From contig CAWBSY010000021.1 of the NCBI GenBank assembly GCA_963791575.1, positions 1 through 64,000 on the forward strand: DNA of 64,000 nt, in the 5' to 3' direction. This DNA is from JAOAPG01 sp963791575 (GTDB lineage Bacteria; Acidobacteriota; Terriglobia; Terriglobales; Acidobacteriaceae). Every line of letters starts with the position of its first letter. Within the stretch, counting starts at the first letter, position 1. The notes under the pieces were generated by a model. It made no database searches. It was not told the origin of the DNA and worked only from the letters and a program-made list of their open reading frames with translations. This document shows, piece after piece, positions 61,130 through 64,000 of the stretch. The translations under genes were made by a program, and so were the position numbers.

Positions 61130-61158
61130 TATATATATTGCCAAGTACAACATGTCAA
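61130..61158 (-). promoter_or_regulatory. Promoter of the IlvD-lactonase unit
   Basis: On the minus strand: TTGACA (61153-61158), 17-bp spacer, TATATA (61130-61135), the best promoter in the window, 38 bp before the ATG at 61092. A TAATTCATTGAA block lies 4 bp upstream of the -35 (61163-61174). Confidence 0.75.
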
Positions 61159-61217
61159 GACTTAATTCATTGAAATATGAATAATCTAGCAGTAAAGCCT
61201 GTTTTTCACTCTTATAT

Positions 61218-61229
61218 TTTAATATTAAA
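61218..61229. promoter_or_regulatory. Candidate shared operator (TTYA-N4-TRAA), IlvD promoter
   Basis: TTTAATATTAAA: a perfect 12-bp palindrome after exactly 59 bp of sequence upstream of the -35 box at 61153-61158, which fits TTYA-N4-TRAA. Being pure A/T it is the weakest member on sequence alone, but the spacing is the same as in the others. Confidence 0.45.
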
Positions 61230-61255
61230 CTTTATCGGATCATAGTTAATCATAG

Positions 61256-62986
61256 TTAATGGGACTCACGCTGCACCTCGTGGCCACGGCATCCCACCAG
61301 AAAATCGAAGTCAGCGCCGGCGCTAGCCTGATTAACATGCTGAATATAAAGCTGTTGGTACCCGCCCAGCATTTCATGAACGGGGTCCCGCCACGCTCTG
61401 CGGCGCTGCATCAGCACATCCTCTGCGACATCCAGGTGCAATCGACGCTTTTCGACATCAAGTTCGATCATCTCGCCATCGTGCACTAGCGCTAAATTGC
61501 CTCCGACCGCCGCTTCTGGACACACATGGAGCACCACCGTCCCAAAAGCAGTCCCACTCATACGCGCGTCGGAGATTCGAACCATGTCGGTGACGCCTTT
61601 TTGCAAAACTTTGAGAGGAAGTCCCATGTTGCCCACTTCCGCCATCCCGGGATAGCCCTTGGGCCCGCAATTCTTCAAGACCAGCACGCAGTTTTCGTCG
61701 ACATCCAGGTCAGGATCAATGATGCGTTTCTTGTAGTGCTCGATGTTCTCGAACACGACCGCGCGGCCGCGATGTCGCATGAGATGTGGCGACGCCGCCG
61801 ATGGCTTCAGTACCGCGCCTTCGGGAGCTAGATTCCCTTTCAACACTGCGATCCCGCCCTGTTCGACGACAGGGCGATTGAATGGGCGAATGACTTCCTG
61901 GTTCCAATTGGAAGAATCCTGAGAATTTTGCCAAAGAGTTTTTCCATTCACGGTCAGCGCATCGCGATGAATTAAATCATGCTCCGCCAGAGTGCGAATC
62001 ACTGCCGGCAGTCCTCCCGCATAATAGAAATCCTCCATCAGAAAACGACCCGAGGGCATGAGATCGACCAGAGTGGGTATATCGCGGCCCAGACGATCCC
62101 AGTCCTCGAGAACTAATTTCACGCCGACTCGTCCCGCGATTGCGAGTAAATGAATGACTGCGTTTGTCGAACCACCTACCGCGCCATTCACGCGAATCGC
62201 GTTCTCAAATGCTTCGCGAGTAAGAATGCGCGATATGCGAAGGTCTTCACGAACCATTCCGACAATTCGGCGTCCCGCCGCATGGGCAAGCGCCAGACGA
62301 CGCGCATCGACTGCGGGGATCGCCGCATTTTGTGGAAGCGCCAAACCCAGGGCCTCCACCATAGACGCCATACTGGAAGCCGTTCCCATCGTCATGCAGT
62401 GGCCAGCCGAACGCGCGATGCAGCTTTCCACTTCCATGAAATCACGCGGCGTGATCGTGCCTACTTTGAGTTGCTCGCTGAAACGCCACAGGTCGGTGCC
62501 GGAGCCAATGTCTTTTCCCTGGTACTTGCCGTTGAGCATGGGGCCGCCGGAAACGACAAGAGCGGGAACATCGCAACTTGCCGCTCCCATCACCAGGGCG
62601 GGCGTAGTTTTATCGCAGCCGCATAGAAGTACGACTCCATCGATCGGATTGGCCCGAATCGATTCTTCAACATCCATGCTGACCAGATTGCGGAACAACA
62701 TGGCAGTGGGGCGCATGTTGGGTTCACCCGTGGAAGTGACCGGAAATTCCAAAGGAAATCCGCCACTCTCCCAGACGCCGCGTTTTACTCTTTCAGCGAT
62801 TTCGCGCAAATGGGCATTGCAAGGGGTCAGTTCGGAAAATGTATTGCAGATTCCAATGATCGGACGTCCATCGAAGACGTCGTCCGGCAAACCCTGGTTG
62901 CGCATGTGGGAGCGGTGGACAAATCCATCTTTGTCCAGTTTGCCAAACCATGCGGCGGACCGATATTTGCGTTTCTCTTCCGGCAT
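61256..62986 (-). CDS. IlvD/Edd-family sugar-acid dehydratase, copy 2
   Basis: A 576-residue paralogue of the enzyme at 59368, with GICNTFSELTPCNAHLREI, LLCGCDKTTPALVMGA and AGHCMTMGTASS carrying the cluster cysteines, and SDARMSGTAFGTVVLH. The two copies differ in the first loop (SELTPC versus SELNNC) and near the C-terminus, so probably in substrate. The two genes are separated by 163 bp with the promoter of copy 1 between, so they are not one operon. Follows the exported esterase by 14 bp. Confidence 0.92.
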   Translation of the reverse strand: MPEEKRKYRSAAWFGKLDKDGFVHRSHMRNQGLPDDVFDGRPIIGICNTFSELTPCNAHLREIAERVKRGVWESGGFPLEFPVTSTGEPNMRPTAMLFRNLVSMDVEESIRANPIDGVVLLCGCDKTTPALVMGAASCDVPALVVSGGPMLNGKYQGKDIGSGTDLWRFSEQLKVGTITPRDFMEVESCIARSAGHCMTMGTASSMASMVEALGLALPQNAAIPAVDARRLALAHAAGRRIVGMVREDLRISRILTREAFENAIRVNGAVGGSTNAVIHLLAIAGRVGVKLVLEDWDRLGRDIPTLVDLMPSGRFLMEDFYYAGGLPAVIRTLAEHDLIHRDALTVNGKTLWQNSQDSSNWNQEVIRPFNRPVVEQGGIAVLKGNLAPEGAVLKPSAASPHLMRHRGRAVVFENIEHYKKRIIDPDLDVDENCVLVLKNCGPKGYPGMAEVGNMGLPLKVLQKGVTDMVRISDARMSGTAFGTVVLHVCPEAAVGGNLALVHDGEMIELDVEKRRLHLDVAEDVLMQRRRAWRDPVHEMLGGYQQLYIQHVNQASAGADFDFLVGCRGHEVQRESH

Positions 62987-63000
62987 TTCAGTTTCTTAAA

Positions 63001-63900
63001 TCAGTGGGAGAGAATTCCGTACTTCTCCAGCGCAATGAATACACGCTCTTCGACGCTCAATACTTTTTCCACTGCCCAGCCGTGGACTGGCCCCGGCAGC
63101 GTGATCAACTCATTGGGATCGCCGGCTCGATCAAGCGCTTCGTGCAAGCGCAGCGCCTGCTCGTAAGGCACATAAGGATCGTGATCGCCATGCGCCTGAA
63201 TAATCAGAGGTAATCCCGGACGCACATAGGTCAGCGGTGAAAGACGGTGCGCTAGATCCATATGATTGGGAAGACTCCCGAACCACTCGAGAGCAAACCA
63301 GCTTTGATGAAGTCCCTCTAACAAATCGGCGACATCGGTCGGCCCTGAGTAGGAAACTACAGCCGCCACCTTCAACGGAGCATCGCCATCTTGCATTGGG
63401 CATTCGTTATCGAAGCCCGCGTTTGCATCTAGCATGCCAGTAGTAAGCGCCAGATGGCCTCCTGCCGACTCACCCGCCACCACTATCTTTTTGGTATCAA
63501 AGCCAAACTCCTTCGCATGCTGGATAACCCAACGGAGCGCGCAACGACAATCTTCCACAGCAGCCGGAGCCAGCGCATCCTCGGCCAGACGATAGTCGAT
63601 GTTGACCGTGTTCATGCCTCGGGCAACATAGGGCAACGGCGCCAGTGTCGTGTTGCCCTTCTTGCCGTTGACCCACCCCCCGCCGTGAATGTAGAGCAGC
63701 GTCGGCTTAGGAATATTCAGAGGTTCAATCGCGATTACATCGAGTTTGAGTTCGTGCCCGTTCGCTTTTTTGTAAACAATGTCAGGATAAAAGCTGTGTC
63801 CCGAGGCTGTGACAGACCACTGAAACGTCGGATCGGAGTGCTGTCCAAACGCAGCAACGCCGGAAAAAAGTAAACAGGCGATGAAGAATGCCTTTCTCAT
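63001..63900 (-). CDS. Exported alpha/beta hydrolase (HSL/BD-FAE-type esterase)
   Basis: A 299-residue esterase with a signal peptide (residues 1-19, ACLLFSGVAAFG). Oxyanion-hole motif YIHGGGW, nucleophile Ser in VAGESAGGH, acid Asp in HGDHDPYVP and base His in GPVHGW are all present. Such enzymes remove acetyl or feruloyl groups from plant polysaccharide or cleave short esters. First visible gene of the minus-strand unit leading to the IlvD copy 2; supports a model in which acyl groups are removed outside the cytoplasm. Confidence 0.9.
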   Translation of the reverse strand: MRKAFFIACLLFSGVAAFGQHSDPTFQWSVTASGHSFYPDIVYKKANGHELKLDVIAIEPLNIPKPTLLYIHGGGWVNGKKGNTTLAPLPYVARGMNTVNIDYRLAEDALAPAAVEDCRCALRWVIQHAKEFGFDTKKIVVAGESAGGHLALTTGMLDANAGFDNECPMQDGDAPLKVAAVVSYSGPTDVADLLEGLHQSWFALEWFGSLPNHMDLAHRLSPLTYVRPGLPLIIQAHGDHDPYVPYEQALRLHEALDRAGDPNELITLPGPVHGWAVEKVLSVEERVFIALEKYGILSH

Positions 63901-63920
63901 GCTTGCCCTCGCTGCAACAC

Positions 63921-64000
63921 TTAATTCGGCTTCGTGGCACTCTGGTTCGGCGATGCGCCAGTAGCCACCTGCTGCTTTAGCTCTGCGATTTTCTTTTGTA
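63921..64000 (-). CDS. C-terminal end of a gene running off the window
   Basis: On the minus strand an open frame enters from beyond 64000 and ends at a TAA at 63921-63923, giving a C-terminus containing KKIAELKQQVATG and ending SATKPN. It looks like the short coiled-coil tail of a larger protein and carries no domain. Partial; function unknown. Confidence 0.5.
   Translation of the reverse strand, partial: QKKIAELKQQVATGASPNQSATKPN

Noticed and set aside
62154..62999. Long plus-strand open frame opposite the second IlvD gene
   Set aside because: Antisense shadow; composition is Arg/Ser/Pro-rich without domains. The same reasoning removes frames at 18481-19023, 53555-54196 and 56867-57712.
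1..64000. CRISPR array, rRNA, tRNA or insertion sequence
   Set aside because: No regularly spaced repeats, no conserved rRNA or tRNA blocks and no transposase gene were seen on either strand.

Overview
The window looks like an Acidobacteriota chromosome (Terriglobia or Solibacter type). The reasons are a very large Oar-like TonB-dependent receptor with an N-terminal carboxypeptidase-regulatory-like domain and no SusD partner, a DNA integrase whose N-terminal region is Cys/Arg-rich, and dense sugar-acid catabolic operons. This is inferred from protein families read by eye; no database search was run. Gene bodies are moderately GC-rich and the promoter regions are strikingly AT-rich.

Left end (1-8000) is accessory DNA: a frameshifted tyrosine recombinase with a small helix-turn-helix partner, a LysR regulator, a membrane PAS-GAF-PAS sensor with no output domain, an unknown membrane-associated protein, an MFS transporter, and the C-terminal remnant of a HAD phosphatase coupled to that transporter.

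From about 8150 to 64000 there is one continuous locus for uptake and breakdown of an acidic (uronic or aldonic acid-containing), probably acylated, glycan. Uptake is by the TonB-dependent receptor (9094-12138) and MFS carriers (15687, 39670, 50117). Likely depolymerising or trimming enzymes are two large six-hairpin-type glycosidase-like proteins, three paralogous propeller-type GH43/GH32-like proteins, a BNR/Asp-box protein, a PIG-L deacetylase, and GDSL, CocE and HSL-type esterases. Sugar-acid enzymes are UxuA mannonate dehydratase, four enolase-superfamily dehydratases, two IlvD/Edd dehydratases, three SMP-30 lactonases, five SDR dehydrogenases, a 2-hydroxyacid dehydrogenase, a Gfo/Idh/MocA oxidoreductase and two mutarotase-like proteins. 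Less expected members are a TPP enzyme, a class III aminotransferase, a neutral-ceramidase-like protein, a phytanoyl-CoA-dioxygenase-like protein, adenylate kinase, and a HyuA/HyuB ATPase pair followed by a tiny FCS-type zinc protein. No transcription regulator, sugar kinase or KDG/KDPG aldolase is visible between 8 and 64 kb, so the last catabolic steps and the regulator must be encoded elsewhere.

Transcription units inferred from spacing: 19707 to 12486 (6 genes, minus), 33214 to 20838 (10 genes, minus), 33452-36838 (3 genes, plus), 42711 to 36856 (4 genes, minus), 42986-46936 (4 genes, plus), 58141 to 46949 (8 genes, minus), 61092 to 58441 (2 genes, minus), 63900 to 61256 (minus), and the receptor alone with its own terminator.

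The most interesting observation is a shared promoter architecture. Four AT-rich promoter regions (upstream of 12138, 33214, 58141 and 61092) each have a TTGACA/TTGACT -35 box and, exactly 59 bp upstream of it, a 12-bp inverted repeat fitting TTYA-N4-TRAA. A fifth (upstream of 42986) has a perfect copy at 58 bp. This looks like the operator of one regulator controlling the whole locus from outside the window.
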